Part shown: positions 25,414-35,452 of the stretch, in pieces
Numbering within the stretch: the first letter of the stretch is position 1
Layout of the letters: every line of letters begins with the position of its first letter
Assembly (NCBI RefSeq): GCF_003480315.1
Contig: NZ_QUIV01000001.1
Coordinates: 184,569 to 248,568, forward strand
Source: Clostridium sp. AM33-3
Lineage (GTDB): Bacteria; Bacillota; Clostridia; Lachnospirales; Lachnospiraceae
Length of the DNA stretch: 64,000 bases
Direction: 5' to 3'
Notes under the pieces: model-generated
The model's input: only the letters and a program-made list of their open reading frames with translations
What the model was told of the DNA's origin: nothing
Databases searched by the model: none
Program-made: the position numbers and the translations under genes

Positions 25414-27132
25414 CTACTTCCCGTACTTCTCAACCAACGGAACATGTTCCTGCCCCGGCACCGTCAAAAGCCCGTGATCCGTGAGCTTCAGTTTCGGTGA
25501 CACCGGAAGGCAAAGCGTGGACATGGACATGACCACGTTGTTGTTCACATATCCGAGACCTTCCATCGCCGTCCGCACTTCCTTTAATTTCTGTCCGAGA
25601 ACCTCGATGGGCTGATCCGACACGATACCGCCGATGGTGAGTCCCGCCTCTGCCAGGGATCTTCCTTCAGCGAACACCACATATGCCCCCTGGAGCTCCA
25701 GGACGCGCCTCTGGGCCAGTTTCATATCGTTCTCATCTGTTCCCAGGACAAACAGGTTATGGCTGTCGTGGGACCACGTGGTGGCCACAGCGCCCGGTTT
25801 CGTCAGTGCTCCTTCCACGAGACTATATCCGATATTTCCATTCTTGCCGTACCGCTCGAAAACGACTGCAAGGGAAAGTCCTGCCGACTTCCAGTCAAGC
25901 ACACCGTCCTTCACCTCGACTCTGCATTTCACCGGTGTGGTTGCCGTTCCGAAGGTGCCGATCTTCATGACATTGACTTCCGCCCATTTCGCCTCCGGAT
26001 CTTCCGCTTTTAACACAAAGTCGGAGATTTCCGCCGGACGGCAGTTGATCGTGTGGTAGAAAGAAGCCGGGAAACTGCACGCCGCAGCTTCTGCCGCACC
26101 GTAAGCCTCCTTGTCCTTGCAGTACACACACTCGCCCTTCTTATAAACCACAACCGGATCGATCCCATCCAGACTGTCCAGCAGCATAAAGTCTGCGATC
26201 TTTCCCGGCGCGATCATCCCTCTGTCATCCAGATGCATCCGTCTCGACGGTGTCCAGGTCGCGCAGTAGATCGCCTTCTCCATCGGCATTCCCGCCTTTA
26301 CAGCCGTCTCGATAATCTTATTGAGATGTCCGGTCAGAAGCTTATCTGCCATCGTGTCATCCGTCACCAGCGCCACATTCTCATAGAGTTCATTGTCGCA
26401 GACGGTCTTCACGACCTCCGGCGTCAGGGATTTGAACTGCAGCTCCAGAAACATCCCAAGCTCTGTCTTCTCCATCACTGACTGTGGAGTCTGCTGGGTG
26501 TGGTCCGCATCAACACCTTCATAGATAAAGCGGTTAAGATCCGCCCCCGTAAGTCCCGGGCAGTGCCCCTCGATTCGGAGATTCTTTCCCGCGTTCCGGC
26601 ACACATTGATGAGATCCCTCGTCCGGCTCTCGCCATCTGCTGAGAGATCCTTATAGTTCATGATCTCTCCAAGGCAGAGAACTCCATCTAAGGATGCCAT
26701 CTCAGAAATTTCCTTTACACCAAGTGACGCCCCGGCTGTCTCTAACTTCTCATTTGTCGCCGGTACACTGGACGGGATCGCCCAGAAGATATCCTGCTTC
26801 GTCTTCTGCGCCATAAAAGCCCGGATGCCGTCCATGCCGAACACGTTCGCCATCTCGTGGGCATCGGCAACCACCGTTGTTACTCCATATGGAAGAGTGA
26901 TCCTTGAAAACTCGCCCGGATATGTCATCGAGCTCTCGATGTGCATATGGATATCCACGAGACCAGGCAGCATGTATCTGCCTTTTCCGTCGATCTCCCG
27001 CACTCCCGGATATGAAATTGCAGGGGAAACGCAATAAAACTTTTCCCCTGCAACTGCCACATCCCGCTTTTCAAAACACTGTCTGAAGGTCTGATAGACC
27101 ATGACATTTTTCAGAATGAAATCGGGTCTCAT
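25414..27132 (-). CDS. adeC: Adenine deaminase family protein
   Basis: 572 residues, normal length for AdeC. Binuclear metal site DIHMHIESSMTYPGEF, then VADAHEMANVFG, RIEGHCPGLTGADLNRF, ADHTQQTP and ALVTDDTMADKL. The C-terminal half has the family's TTWSHDSHNLFVLG segment. The enzyme converts adenine to hypoxanthine, although some members act on other purines. It lies 16 bp after the binding-protein gene, in one operon with a polyamine/spermidine-type ABC importer, which suggests that the importer carries a purine or a purine-containing compound. Confidence 0.88.
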   Translation of the reverse strand: MRPDFILKNVMVYQTFRQCFEKRDVAVAGEKFYCVSPAISYPGVREIDGKGRYMLPGLVDIHMHIESSMTYPGEFSRITLPYGVTTVVADAHEMANVFGMDGIRAFMAQKTKQDIFWAIPSSVPATNEKLETAGASLGVKEISEMASLDGVLCLGEIMNYKDLSADGESRTRDLINVCRNAGKNLRIEGHCPGLTGADLNRFIYEGVDADHTQQTPQSVMEKTELGMFLELQFKSLTPEVVKTVCDNELYENVALVTDDTMADKLLTGHLNKIIETAVKAGMPMEKAIYCATWTPSRRMHLDDRGMIAPGKIADFMLLDSLDGIDPVVVYKKGECVYCKDKEAYGAAEAAACSFPASFYHTINCRPAEISDFVLKAEDPEAKWAEVNVMKIGTFGTATTPVKCRVEVKDGVLDWKSAGLSLAVVFERYGKNGNIGYSLVEGALTKPGAVATTWSHDSHNLFVLGTDENDMKLAQRRVLELQGAYVVFAEGRSLAEAGLTIGGIVSDQPIEVLGQKLKEVRTAMEGLGYVNNNVVMSMSTLCLPVSPKLKLTDHGLLTVPGQEHVPLVEKYGK

Positions 27133-27148
27133 ATAAAATTCCTCGTTA

Positions 27149-28261
27149 TTAGTTGTTGATCGTTCTGTTCCACTGGTCGATCCAGTTATTTAAGATCGGG
27201 TTTACAAAAGCATAGTCAACAACCTTAACTATTGCAGCCTTGTCGCCGTAGGTCATATCCTTGGACTCTTCCTCAGTGAATGTAACGTCCTTGTTTGTCG
27301 GTGCCTCGTTTAATGCCTTACCTGTCTTTGTCTGAAGCTCCTCGCTGATACGGTAGTTGATGTACTCGTAAGCAAGCTCCTTGTTCGCACAGTTCTTTGT
27401 TACGTTGATGGTGTTGAAGTTAGCGTAAGCTCCGTCCGGTGTAACGTAAACAAGTGTCGGGTTAGCGGCTACGATCGTCGGAACGCCGAAGTCACCGACA
27501 ACTGCTGCTGCAACCTCACCGGATGTGAACATGTTGATCAGGTCGGAAGACTTTGTGTAAGTCTTAACAAGGTTCGGCTTTAAGTCAGCAAGTGCCTTGA
27601 AAGCAGCCTCGCCGTTGTCTGTTGTTACGTCAACGCCTGCGTGGTCGCTTGCAACGTAAACCATAGCCGGTCCGAATGTTGTTGTGATCTCCGGGATAGA
27701 AACCATGCCTGCAAGGCGCTCGTCCCAAAGGTCATCAAAGCTTGTGAGTTCAAATCCTGTAAGCTCCGGGTTGTAGATGATACCGATGCTGTTGATGGTG
27801 TACGGAACACCCTGTCCTGCCTCTGCAATCTCCTTTGCAGCCGGGATCAGCTTCTCAGCATTCGGGATCTTGCTTAAGTCGATCGTATCGAAAAGTCCCT
27901 CGTCAGTGCCCTTCGCTGTCATAGCCTGGGAGAGCTCGATCACATCGATGGTGGAGTTCGGGTCTGCCGCTAACTTTGTATAACGGTCGTTTGTGCCGCC
28001 TGTCTCAGTAACGATCTCACAGCTGAACTCGTTCTCAAACGGTGTGTAAACCTCTTCTTCGGAGATATCTTCGCTGAGACCGTATGTGGATAATACGAGC
28101 TTCTGTGCGTCTCCGGAAGCTGCCTTTGTCTCTTCTGCGGAAGAAGCTGCCTCAGAGCCTGCTGCCTGGCTTCCTGCTGCTGTGGTTTCTGTTGTGGATG
28201 CGCTGCCGCAGGCGGTAAGCATCATTGCTGCGCAAAGTACAACTGCTGCTGTTTTTTTCAT
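27149..28261 (-). CDS. ABC transporter substrate-binding lipoprotein, PotD/SBP_bac_8 type
   Basis: 370 residues. Lipoprotein signal MKKTAAVVLCAAMMLTACGS with lipobox LTAC, an Ala/Ser/Thr-rich linker, then a PotD-like fold (YTPFENEFSCEIVTETGG, DPNSTIDVIELSQAM, VPYTINSIGIIYNPEL, YEYINYRISEE). AGGAG precedes the ATG at 28261. The ligand is unknown. The interval 28262-28511 between it and the ATPase gene holds no gene that I can support. Confidence 0.9.
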   Translation of the reverse strand: MKKTAAVVLCAAMMLTACGSASTTETTAAGSQAAGSEAASSAEETKAASGDAQKLVLSTYGLSEDISEEEVYTPFENEFSCEIVTETGGTNDRYTKLAADPNSTIDVIELSQAMTAKGTDEGLFDTIDLSKIPNAEKLIPAAKEIAEAGQGVPYTINSIGIIYNPELTGFELTSFDDLWDERLAGMVSIPEITTTFGPAMVYVASDHAGVDVTTDNGEAAFKALADLKPNLVKTYTKSSDLINMFTSGEVAAAVVGDFGVPTIVAANPTLVYVTPDGAYANFNTINVTKNCANKELAYEYINYRISEELQTKTGKALNEAPTNKDVTFTEEESKDMTYGDKAAIVKVVDYAFVNPILNNWIDQWNRTINN

Positions 28262-28511
28262 GGTTTTTCTCCTCTTTCTCTCTTTTTGAGATAATGTTTT
28301 GTAACTGTCCGGCAGGTCTGTGCTTTCCGCACAAGCTGTACAAATGGGCAGTTGCATATTTTCCCGCATGAATATGGGTCTGTTTCGGAACTATCCGTTC
28401 ATATCCCCCACATTCTGCGATGGTTCCCTTCATTGTTTTCCGTCCGGAGAACGATTCGATCTTTCCGGTTCTCCCTTCGGCGCATGACCTGTGCCCTAAG
28501 ATCTCTGTCTC

Positions 28512-29552
28512 CTATCTTCTCACGAGAATCAGCTTATCCTTCGGCAGATACAGCCGGATCTCCTCGCCCTCTTTATAAACATGGTCAGTTCCCATATTTA
28601 CCTTCAGGACACCGGCGGAAGTCTCAACCTCGTACTGGTAGCTCTTACCGAGGAATGTGCGGACACCGATCTTACCGCTTAAGACATTCTCCGTCTGAAC
28701 ATCATCTGCCAGACAGATATCGTCCGGGCGGATCGTTCCCGCGAATTTCTCGCAATCGAGATCCACGGAAGTTAAGAACTCGCTTCCATCCGGTGCTGTA
28801 TAAACGCCGTCCTGCTTTTTCGCAAGCTCAAGGAAGTTCTCGAAACCGATGAATCTCGCGACGAACTCTGTCGCCGGTCTCTTATAGATGTTCTCCGGTG
28901 TGTCAAACTGCTCGATGACACCGCCGTTCATAACAGCCACCTTGTCGGAGATGGAGAAGCATTCCTCCTGATCATGTGTAACAAATAATGTGGTGATTCC
29001 AAGGCGCTTCTGAAGTCTCTTGATCTCCACACGCATGGAAAGTCTTAATTTCGCATCAAGATTGGATAACGGCTCATCTAAGAGCAGTAGCTTTGGCTCG
29101 ATGACAAGTGCTCTCGCGAGGGCAACTCGCTGGCGCTGTCCGCCGGACATCTGCTTCGGGAAACGGTCGGCAAGCTCTGTCAGGCCGCAGACCTCAAGGA
29201 TCTCCCTGACCTTCTTGTCGATCAGGTCCTTGTCCATCTTTCTTGTTCTGAGCCCGAACGCTACATTGTCATAAACACTTAAGTGCGGGAACAGGGCGTA
29301 GCTCTGGAATACCAGGCCGAACTGGCGCTTGTGGACCGGGACCTTTGTCATGTCCTCTCCGTCTAATGTGAAGGTTCCGCCCTGCGGGTCGATAAAGCCT
29401 GCAACGACGCGGAGTGTCGTTGACTTGCCGCAGCCGCTGGGACCTAAGAGGGATACAAGCTCGCCCTCCTCGACTTCCAGATTCAGCCCCTTTAAGATCT
29501 GTTTCTTTTTATCGTAACTTACGTCGATTCCATTTAAACTCATAAAAGCCAT
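28512..29552 (-). CDS. ABC transporter ATP-binding protein, PotA type
   Basis: About 346 residues. Walker A GPSGCGKSTTLRVVAGF, Q-loop FQSYALFPHLSVYDNV, signature QMSGGQRQRVALARALV, Walker B LLLDEPLSNLDAKLR and switch His in FVTHDQEECFSISD, followed by a TOBE domain. It drives import through the two permeases next to it. AAGGAG lies 9 nt before the ATG at 29552; an ATG 2 codons earlier is possible. Confidence 0.93.
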   Translation of the reverse strand: MAFMSLNGIDVSYDKKKQILKGLNLEVEEGELVSLLGPSGCGKSTTLRVVAGFIDPQGGTFTLDGEDMTKVPVHKRQFGLVFQSYALFPHLSVYDNVAFGLRTRKMDKDLIDKKVREILEVCGLTELADRFPKQMSGGQRQRVALARALVIEPKLLLLDEPLSNLDAKLRLSMRVEIKRLQKRLGITTLFVTHDQEECFSISDKVAVMNGGVIEQFDTPENIYKRPATEFVARFIGFENFLELAKKQDGVYTAPDGSEFLTSVDLDCEKFAGTIRPDDICLADDVQTENVLSGKIGVRTFLGKSYQYEVETSAGVLKVNMGTDHVYKEGEEIRLYLPKDKLILVRR

Positions 29553-29565
29553 GGTCATATTCTCC

Positions 29566-30348
29566 TTATTTCGCCAGGGCTGCGACACCCAGTGTGCGGT
29601 CTACGATCACCATGATGACTACGGTAGCTGCCATCAAAAGTACGGAAACCGCCGATACGGTCGGATCATAGTTGTATTCAATATAGTTCATCAGTGTTGA
29701 CGGGAATGTGGAAACTCCCGGTCCGGATAAAAACATGGACACCGGAATGTTATTGAAGGAATTGATGAACGCCAGCATGAATGCTGAGGAAATTCCGGAG
29801 GTCACATTTGGAAGAACGACCTTGAAGAACGCCGCTCCCTTCGGGCATCCGAGGCTCCACGCCGCCTCCTCGATCGAAAAGTCGAACTGCTCCATCGAAG
29901 AACCAACTACGCGGATCACATACGGAAGTGTCACCATAAAATGGCCTGCGAGAAGTCCCGCGAACACCGGGATCCTGAGTGTCAGGATCAGGCACTGGTA
30001 CATAATAAAGCCGATTACAATTCCCGGAACGATGGTCGGGGAAAGGAAGATGGACTTTAATAACTGCTTTCCTTTTAAACCGGCTCTCGCCAGTGCGTAA
30101 GCCGCCGGGATTCCGACCAGAAGGGAGATGCATGTCGCGAGGAGCGCGACCTCAAGGCTGGTCAGGAATGATCTGCGGAAAGACTTTAACGCGAACACGT
30201 TCGCGAACCATTTCGTCGAGAAGGACTCGATCGGGAATGTGATGGCGCTTCCGCCGCCGAATGCCGTTACGGTGATGATCAGTAACGGGATCATCAAAAA
30301 TGCAAATACGATCGCTGCCCATATGGTCAACATTTTATTTTTACGCAT
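29566..30348 (-). CDS. ABC transporter permease, PotC type
   Basis: 260 residues, six membrane segments. The EAA loop is VEEAAWSLGCPKGAAFFKVVLP-like (IEEAAWSLGCPKGAAFF). RBS AGAGGTG precedes the ATG at 30348, which lies just inside the end of the other permease gene, so translation is coupled. Confidence 0.92.
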   Translation of the reverse strand: MRKNKMLTIWAAIVFAFLMIPLLIITVTAFGGGSAITFPIESFSTKWFANVFALKSFRRSFLTSLEVALLATCISLLVGIPAAYALARAGLKGKQLLKSIFLSPTIVPGIVIGFIMYQCLILTLRIPVFAGLLAGHFMVTLPYVIRVVGSSMEQFDFSIEEAAWSLGCPKGAAFFKVVLPNVTSGISSAFMLAFINSFNNIPVSMFLSGPGVSTFPSTLMNYIEYNYDPTVSAVSVLLMAATVVIMVIVDRTLGVAALAK

Positions 30349-31174
30349 AATCTTCACCTCTGCGGTCCAGCCGTGCGGCCAGAGCGTTAAATCCTTTGAT
30401 CACAACCAGGGTTACAACGATCATGATGAGGGCGATCACGGACGCGCCGGTCCAGTCACTGACGGACATCGCTCTCTGGTAGATCAGGGTCGCCATGACC
30501 ATGTTGCTGTTGCCTCCTAATAACTGCGGCGTCGTGTACGCGGTCAGGGTTCCGGTAAATACCAGAATACCGCCGACGATGATTCCCGGAAGGCTCATCG
30601 GGAAGATGACTTTCATGAACGCTTCCGTTCTTGAGGCTCCGAGGCTCTGTGCCGCCTCCATCATGTCATCATCAATATTTTCCATAACACCGGCAACCGT
30701 TACGATCATTAACGGAAGGAACAGGTAGACAGAACCAATGATGATAGAAAAGTCAGTGTATAAAAGCTTCATCGGCTTCTCGATCAGTCCCATAGCGATC
30801 ATGGCCTTGTTGATGATCCCGTTGCTGCCGAGAATATTGATCCATGCAAAGCTTCGGATAACAGAGTTTGTCATCATCGGGAAGATCGATGCAGAGAGAA
30901 GCAGTCCTCTCCATTTCTTATCACAGCGGCTGATGAAATACGCCGTCGGGATACCGCCCACCATACAGACAAAGGTGGTGATGACCGCGATCTTCACGGT
31001 TCTCAAAAAGATCTTTCTGTAATACTCGTCCTTAAAAAAGTCCACGTACGCGCTGAACGGGTAATCCCCCGTAAACACGCTTGGAACCAGAACGCGAAGC
31101 AGCGGGATCATCAGGAACAGAAATAAGATCACCAGTCCCGGAACCAGCATGCACCATGCACTGCTCTTTTTCAT
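30341..31174 (-). CDS. ABC transporter permease, PotB type
   Basis: 277 residues, six membrane segments, EAA loop MMEAAQSLGASRTEAFMKVI. It is the first gene of the operon, 95 bp from a consensus promoter, and is divergent from a LysR regulator. Together with the PotC-type permease it forms the membrane channel. Confidence 0.92.
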   Translation of the reverse strand: MKKSSAWCMLVPGLVILFLFLMIPLLRVLVPSVFTGDYPFSAYVDFFKDEYYRKIFLRTVKIAVITTFVCMVGGIPTAYFISRCDKKWRGLLLSASIFPMMTNSVIRSFAWINILGSNGIINKAMIAMGLIEKPMKLLYTDFSIIIGSVYLFLPLMIVTVAGVMENIDDDMMEAAQSLGASRTEAFMKVIFPMSLPGIIVGGILVFTGTLTAYTTPQLLGGNSNMVMATLIYQRAMSVSDWTGASVIALIMIVVTLVVIKGFNALAARLDRRGEDYA

Positions 31175-31269
31175 TGGTTTGCCCCTTTCTCAACTGTGCG
31201 TGATAAGCTTTAATTAGTGCTTCTTATAAATATTTGTTTTTTCATCAATTGCACTTATATTTTACATTC

Positions 31270-31298
31270 ATTATAAAAAGTGATATACTATACGTCAA
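31270..31298 (-). promoter_or_regulatory. Promoter of the importer-deaminase operon (TTGACG-N17-TATAAT)
   Basis: Minus-strand TTGACG (31293-31298) and TATAAT (31270-31275) with a 17-bp spacer. It sits in the 175-bp region shared with the divergent LysR gene, the normal place for LysR control. Confidence 0.75.
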
Positions 31299-31349
31299 AT
31301 ACATATTATCTATAATTTTTATGCAGTAAAGCTATGAGGAGGCCCCTGT

Positions 31350-32273
31350 ATGGAATTAAAAGAAGCCCGCTATATCCTGGCGATCGCCCGCCACCAGAGC
31401 ATCGGCAAAGCCGCCGAATCCCTTTATATCTCCCAGCCGTCCCTGAGCAAGTACTTAAAGAACCTGGAAGAACGTCTCGGCGCTCCGCTGTTCAGCCGCC
31501 ACGAAAACCGCTACTACCCGACTTACATGGGTGAACGCTACCTCCACTACGCCGAACAGATCGTTGCCTGCGGCGATGAGTGGATGCAGGAATACGACGA
31601 TATCGCTCACCGCCAGCGCGGCCGCTTAAACATCGCCGTGCCGATCATGATGGGTAGCACGCTGATCGAACCGATGTTGGCACCGTTTCATAAACGATAC
31701 CCCTATGTGACCTTAAATATCATGGAAGCAGTAAATTTCATTGCGGAGAACAGTCTGGAGACCTCATCCATCGACCTGACCCTTTACAATATCCATGAAT
31801 TTCCCGAGACCATGGACTACCAGATCCTGCGCTCTGAGGAGATCGTTCTGGTCCTGCATGAAAACCATCCTCTCGCCGCAAAAGCCATTACCCGCCCCGG
31901 CTTCCGCTACCCGTGGCTGGATCTTTCCCTATTAAAAGAGGAAAACTTCATTCTCCTCTACCCGGACCAGAACACCGGTGGCATCTCCCTGGATCTCTTT
32001 CAAGAGTACAACATCAATCCACCGGTCTCTCTCCACACGAGAAACTCCTCCATGTCGATCCATCTGGCCATGGACGGCGTCGGCGCTGCCTTCGCCCCGG
32101 AGAGCTATTTCCATTATGAAAACCAGTACACCGGAAACCGCGCCCTCTGCTTCTCCGTCGGCCACAGACCGGCCCTCACAACTACCATCGCCGCCTATCG
32201 GAAAAACCGGTATCTGCCGCAGCATGCAAGAGATTTTCTGAAAATGATCCGGGAATATTGCCGTGAGAAATAA
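31350..32273 (+). CDS. LysR family transcriptional regulator
   Basis: 307 residues. N-terminal helix-turn-helix MELKEARYILAIARHQSIGK, AAESLYISQPSLSKYLKNLE, then the periplasmic-binding-like effector domain. GAGGAGG precedes the ATG. Its divergent position beside the importer-deaminase operon makes that operon its likely target; the inducer is probably related to the imported substrate (inference). Confidence 0.95.
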   Translation: MELKEARYILAIARHQSIGKAAESLYISQPSLSKYLKNLEERLGAPLFSRHENRYYPTYMGERYLHYAEQIVACGDEWMQEYDDIAHRQRGRLNIAVPIMMGSTLIEPMLAPFHKRYPYVTLNIMEAVNFIAENSLETSSIDLTLYNIHEFPETMDYQILRSEEIVLVLHENHPLAAKAITRPGFRYPWLDLSLLKEENFILLYPDQNTGGISLDLFQEYNINPPVSLHTRNSSMSIHLAMDGVGAAFAPESYFHYENQYTGNRALCFSVGHRPALTTTIAAYRKNRYLPQHARDFLKMIREYCREK

Positions 32274-32302
32274 AACATTCTCCCAGAAATTTATATCCAT
32301 CT

Positions 32303-32367
32303 GCGAGGTGCGCCGTCAGGCGCACCTCGTAAAAGAAGCCGGACACTATCCTTCAGTATCCGGCTTC
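32303..32367. terminator. Tandem hairpins between lysR and the broken lipoprotein gene
   Basis: CGAGGTGCGCC/GGCGCACCTCG (32304-32329) follows lysR. A second stem, GAAGCCGGACACT/AGTATCCGGCTTC (32335-32367), is followed on the minus strand by TTTTA and so suits the minus-strand lipoprotein unit. Confidence 0.6.
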
Positions 32368-32390
32368 TTGCTGCGAATCTTCTGGCACCT

Positions 32391-33532
32391 TTAGCTCTGA
32401 TAAACAAACAGACAGTTCATTCCCTCCTGCCACGGGTATTCGAATTCCAAATATATGATTTCTTTCCCAAAACGTGTAAATTTTTCTTTCCAATACATTG
32501 CCGGATAATGTCCCAGCTTTTTTGATAGCTTAGCATCTGTTATCTTTACCGGTTTGGAGGAAACGGAACCGCTTATTTTTTTTCTTCATAAATCTCCCTC
32601 TTCATCACTCAGATACAGCTGCGAAAAAATAGTTTGGTAAATCTCATCCATATCTTCTTCCATATCCACAGACTCACAGAACCCGTAAAGATAGGTATAA
32701 CTGTCAGTATCCACAGCAAATACCGTCCATTTCATGGTATCCTCGTTCTCACCTGCGGTGTACGTTACGATATAAACCGGATAAGTCAGGTTCTCAGTAT
32801 ATTTCTCATTTGCTTTTGCAGATAGCAGTTCGCAGGTATCCGTATCACTTAATGACATGGCACAGTCTGCCAGATAATCTTCCAGATCCTGGACCTCCGG
32901 GACAAACCGGGTCGGTTCTGCCGTATTTACCACAAGGATCTGGCCATCTTGCGTGAAATCCTCATAGCGGTACGTTCCATCCTCATTGTTTTCCGTTCGA
33001 AGGTTCTGCATATTGGTAAAGGGTAGCGCTCCGCCCATCAAAACAGGAATACGTTCACTCGGGATCAGATCCCCGCGGCCATCATCGTTCAGAGCATAGA
33101 GCTCCATAATTTTTTGTCACAGACTACCGCATCATAGGCACTGTCCACAAACACAGGAACGCTGACATCCGGCGGTGTAAAAATCAAAAAGCTTCCATTT
33201 TCCAAAATTGTCGCGGTATCAGGGTCATAGTTCGGATTGACCGGCTTTTCATCCTCACCGTAAAACTGAACCTGAAAACCTCTGTCCAGTTCTTCCACCG
33301 TATATTTTCCCAGATCGATCTTAGTGCTTTCGCCTTCAGCCAGTGTTGTCTCCAGGCGGTTCTCTCCCCAGTCTTTCCCATCCGTTTCTCTAATACGGAT
33401 GTCTTCCACAGGATATGTAGTACGGTTCACTACGGTGATTTCAAGTGGCTTTCTTCCTCCACCGCAGGCAGCAAGTCCAAGACACATCGCCAGTGTGATT
33501 ACGGGAAATAAATTACTTTTCCATTTTTTCAT
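32391..33532 (-). pseudogene. Split lipoprotein gene (two frameshift or stop lesions)
   Basis: The first part (33089-33532, 147 codons) has a lipoprotein signal MKKWKSNLFPVITLAMCLG with LAAC lipobox and ends soon after AYDAVVCDKK. The second part (32586-33107, 173 codons) starts at MELYALNDDGRGDLIP without any ribosome binding site or signal peptide, and continues naturally if one base is skipped back at the AAAAAA run near 33110. After a TGA (32586) the same frame stays open for about 60 codons that read like coding sequence (KPVKITDAKLSKKLGHYPAM, YLEFEYPWQEGMNC). The simplest reading is one extracytoplasmic lipoprotein, or two linked genes, now disrupted. Family not recognised. Sequencing error at homopolymers is an alternative. 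Confidence 0.55.
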
Positions 33533-33550
33533 CCTGCATTCCTCCTCTAT

Positions 33551-33585
33551 TAAAAAATCCACCGTACTGTTATTGTACGGTGGAT
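33551..33585 (-). terminator. Terminator after the hybrid kinase pseudogene
   Basis: ATCCACCGTAC and GTACGGTGGAT form a perfect 11-bp stem with a 7-nt loop, followed on the minus strand by TTTTTT. Confidence 0.8.
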
Positions 33586-33611
33586 CCTATGGGATAACCA
33601 TTAACTAAAGG

Positions 33612-35410
33612 TTAGGTTTTTTTATTCTGCTGCCTCCCACTCAACTTGTAGCTGCACTGCTCATAGATCGTTCTTATCACTTTTTCCATATTCAGCGGCT
33701 TAGCCAGATGGGCATTCATTCCCGCTTTATAGCACTGTTCCTGATCTTCCTGGAAGGCATTCGCAGTCATGGCAATAATTGGGATTGTTTTCGCATCTTC
33801 GCGCGCTGCTGCCCGGATGGCTTCTGTCGCAGCCAACCCATCCATCACAGGCATCATGATGTCCATAAGAATGGCATCAAAATAATTGCATGGGTTTTCC
33901 TGAAAGGCTTTCACTGCCTGCAGGCCATTTTTCACGACCGTGATCTTTGCTCCTTCATCTGACAAAAGCGTTTCTGCGATCTCTGCGTTCAATTCGTTGT
34001 CTTCTGCAAGCAGTAAATTCAGGTTTTCTATGGTTGCTTCTGTTTTTTGCTCCTTTACACGGATTGGCGCCGAGGCAATTTTGAAAGGGACCCGTATGAT
34101 AAAGCTTGAGCCTACGCCTTCTTCGCTCTTGATCTCAATACTTCCACCCATTTTATCGATCAGGCCCTTGACGATCGCCATTCCAAGCCCAACGCCCTGA
34201 TACATGCTTCTTGCATCATCCTTTTCCTGAGAAAAAGGCTCGAAGATATGTTCCAGGAATTCCTTCCCCATGCCGATCTCTGTATCGGTAATCGTGCATT
34301 CATAGGTTGTGATCCCATCGACCGCTTCCGTATAACCTGACACGGTAGTGATCGTTCCGCCAGGCCGGTTATATTTGATACAGTTGCCATAGATGTTTAA
34401 AAATATCTGCCGCAAATGTACCGGACTTCCATAAAGAAATGGATACTGGGGCCCATGTTTCTTTGACCGGAATTTTTTCTTTTACCAGATCTATGTCGTC
34501 AAAATGATTCTCATTGATTTTCAGTAAGCCTGTAATACCATTAAGCGGAGTCCGCATATCGTGAGACATTCTGGACAGAAAAGCGGATTTGCTCTGATTT
34601 GCTTTCTTTTCACTTTCCAGTGCGATGGATTTAATCATAAAATCGTTCTTGTCCAGCATCAGATTCCAATGCTCAACAGTTCCGTCTGGTTTGCGAACCT
34701 TCTGTCCCCGATCTTCAATGTACTTATAGGTTCCGTCTTTGCAGCGGATCCGGTAGATCGTTGCGTAATGATCGGAGCGTGTATACTGATCCAGCGCGTC
34801 AGCAAGACCTCTCGTAATATCTTCGGGGTGAGCGAGTCCGAGAATGCTGCCCTGGCCTGCTTCTATCAGTTCTTCCGGTGTGTTGTAACCAAGCATATTT
34901 GCAAACTGTTCTGATACATATTTAAAGGAATACGTAGGATCATCATTGCTGATTTTTACACCGCCTGGTATAGAAACGGAAAACCAGTCCAATTCATTGC
35001 GAAGCTCCTGTGTCAGCTTTTCAATGATAGCCGTGTGCTTTTTTTCTTCTTCCAAGAGCTTAATATACTCCTGGTTTGATTTTTCCAATGCCCGTTCTTT
35101 TTCCTCCAGGCGGTAATGCTCTGTGCGGTCAAGTACATAGTTGACTGCTATGACATCACCGGTTTCCGCATCTCTGTACAGAGCCATGTGATCTTCTGCA
35201 AGCATGGGTTCAAAGGTTGCGGTACGGGTCCAGTAACGAAATGATATATGACGCTCTCCGTTTTCAAAACGCTTCAAAAGCCGTTCTCTGTCGAATTCAT
35301 TCAAAAAGTCGGAAAGGCCCTCCTTCGGTATCGTTAATGACGCAGTACCCATCTGCGATCGCAAACACGGTCTCTTCTAAAAAACGGTTATTGATCATGC
35401 TTTTGCTCAT
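33612..35410 (-). pseudogene. Hybrid sensor histidine kinase with receiver domain, disrupted
   Basis: Original order was an N-terminal sensor part, a PAS domain (YKYVSEQFANMLGY-like, IYRIRCKDGTYKYIEDRG), HisKA with phospho-acceptor His in FLSRMSHDMRTPLNG, HATPase_c (HLRQIFLNIYGNCIKYN, MGKEFLEHIFEPFSQE, GLGMAIVKGLIDKMGG) and a receiver domain (LLAEDNELNAEIAETLL, DAILMDIMMPVMDG). Lesion 1 near 35319: the frame from the ATG at 35410 (MSKSMINNRFLEETVFAIAD) breaks into the downstream frame. Lesion 2 at about 34457-34485: the frame changes and most of the segment between HisKA and the N-box is missing, so this is an internal deletion plus frameshift. No functional kinase can be made. Confidence 0.88.
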
Positions 35411-35452
35411 ACTAGTTTCTCTCCGAATCAGTGGATTTTTCGATGCCCGTTT

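Noticed and set aside
28262..28511. Possible riboswitch between the importer ATPase and binding-protein genes
   Set aside because: There are GCCGAAGGG-like and TCTCCGG-like words, but no consistent glycine or other riboswitch layout could be built.
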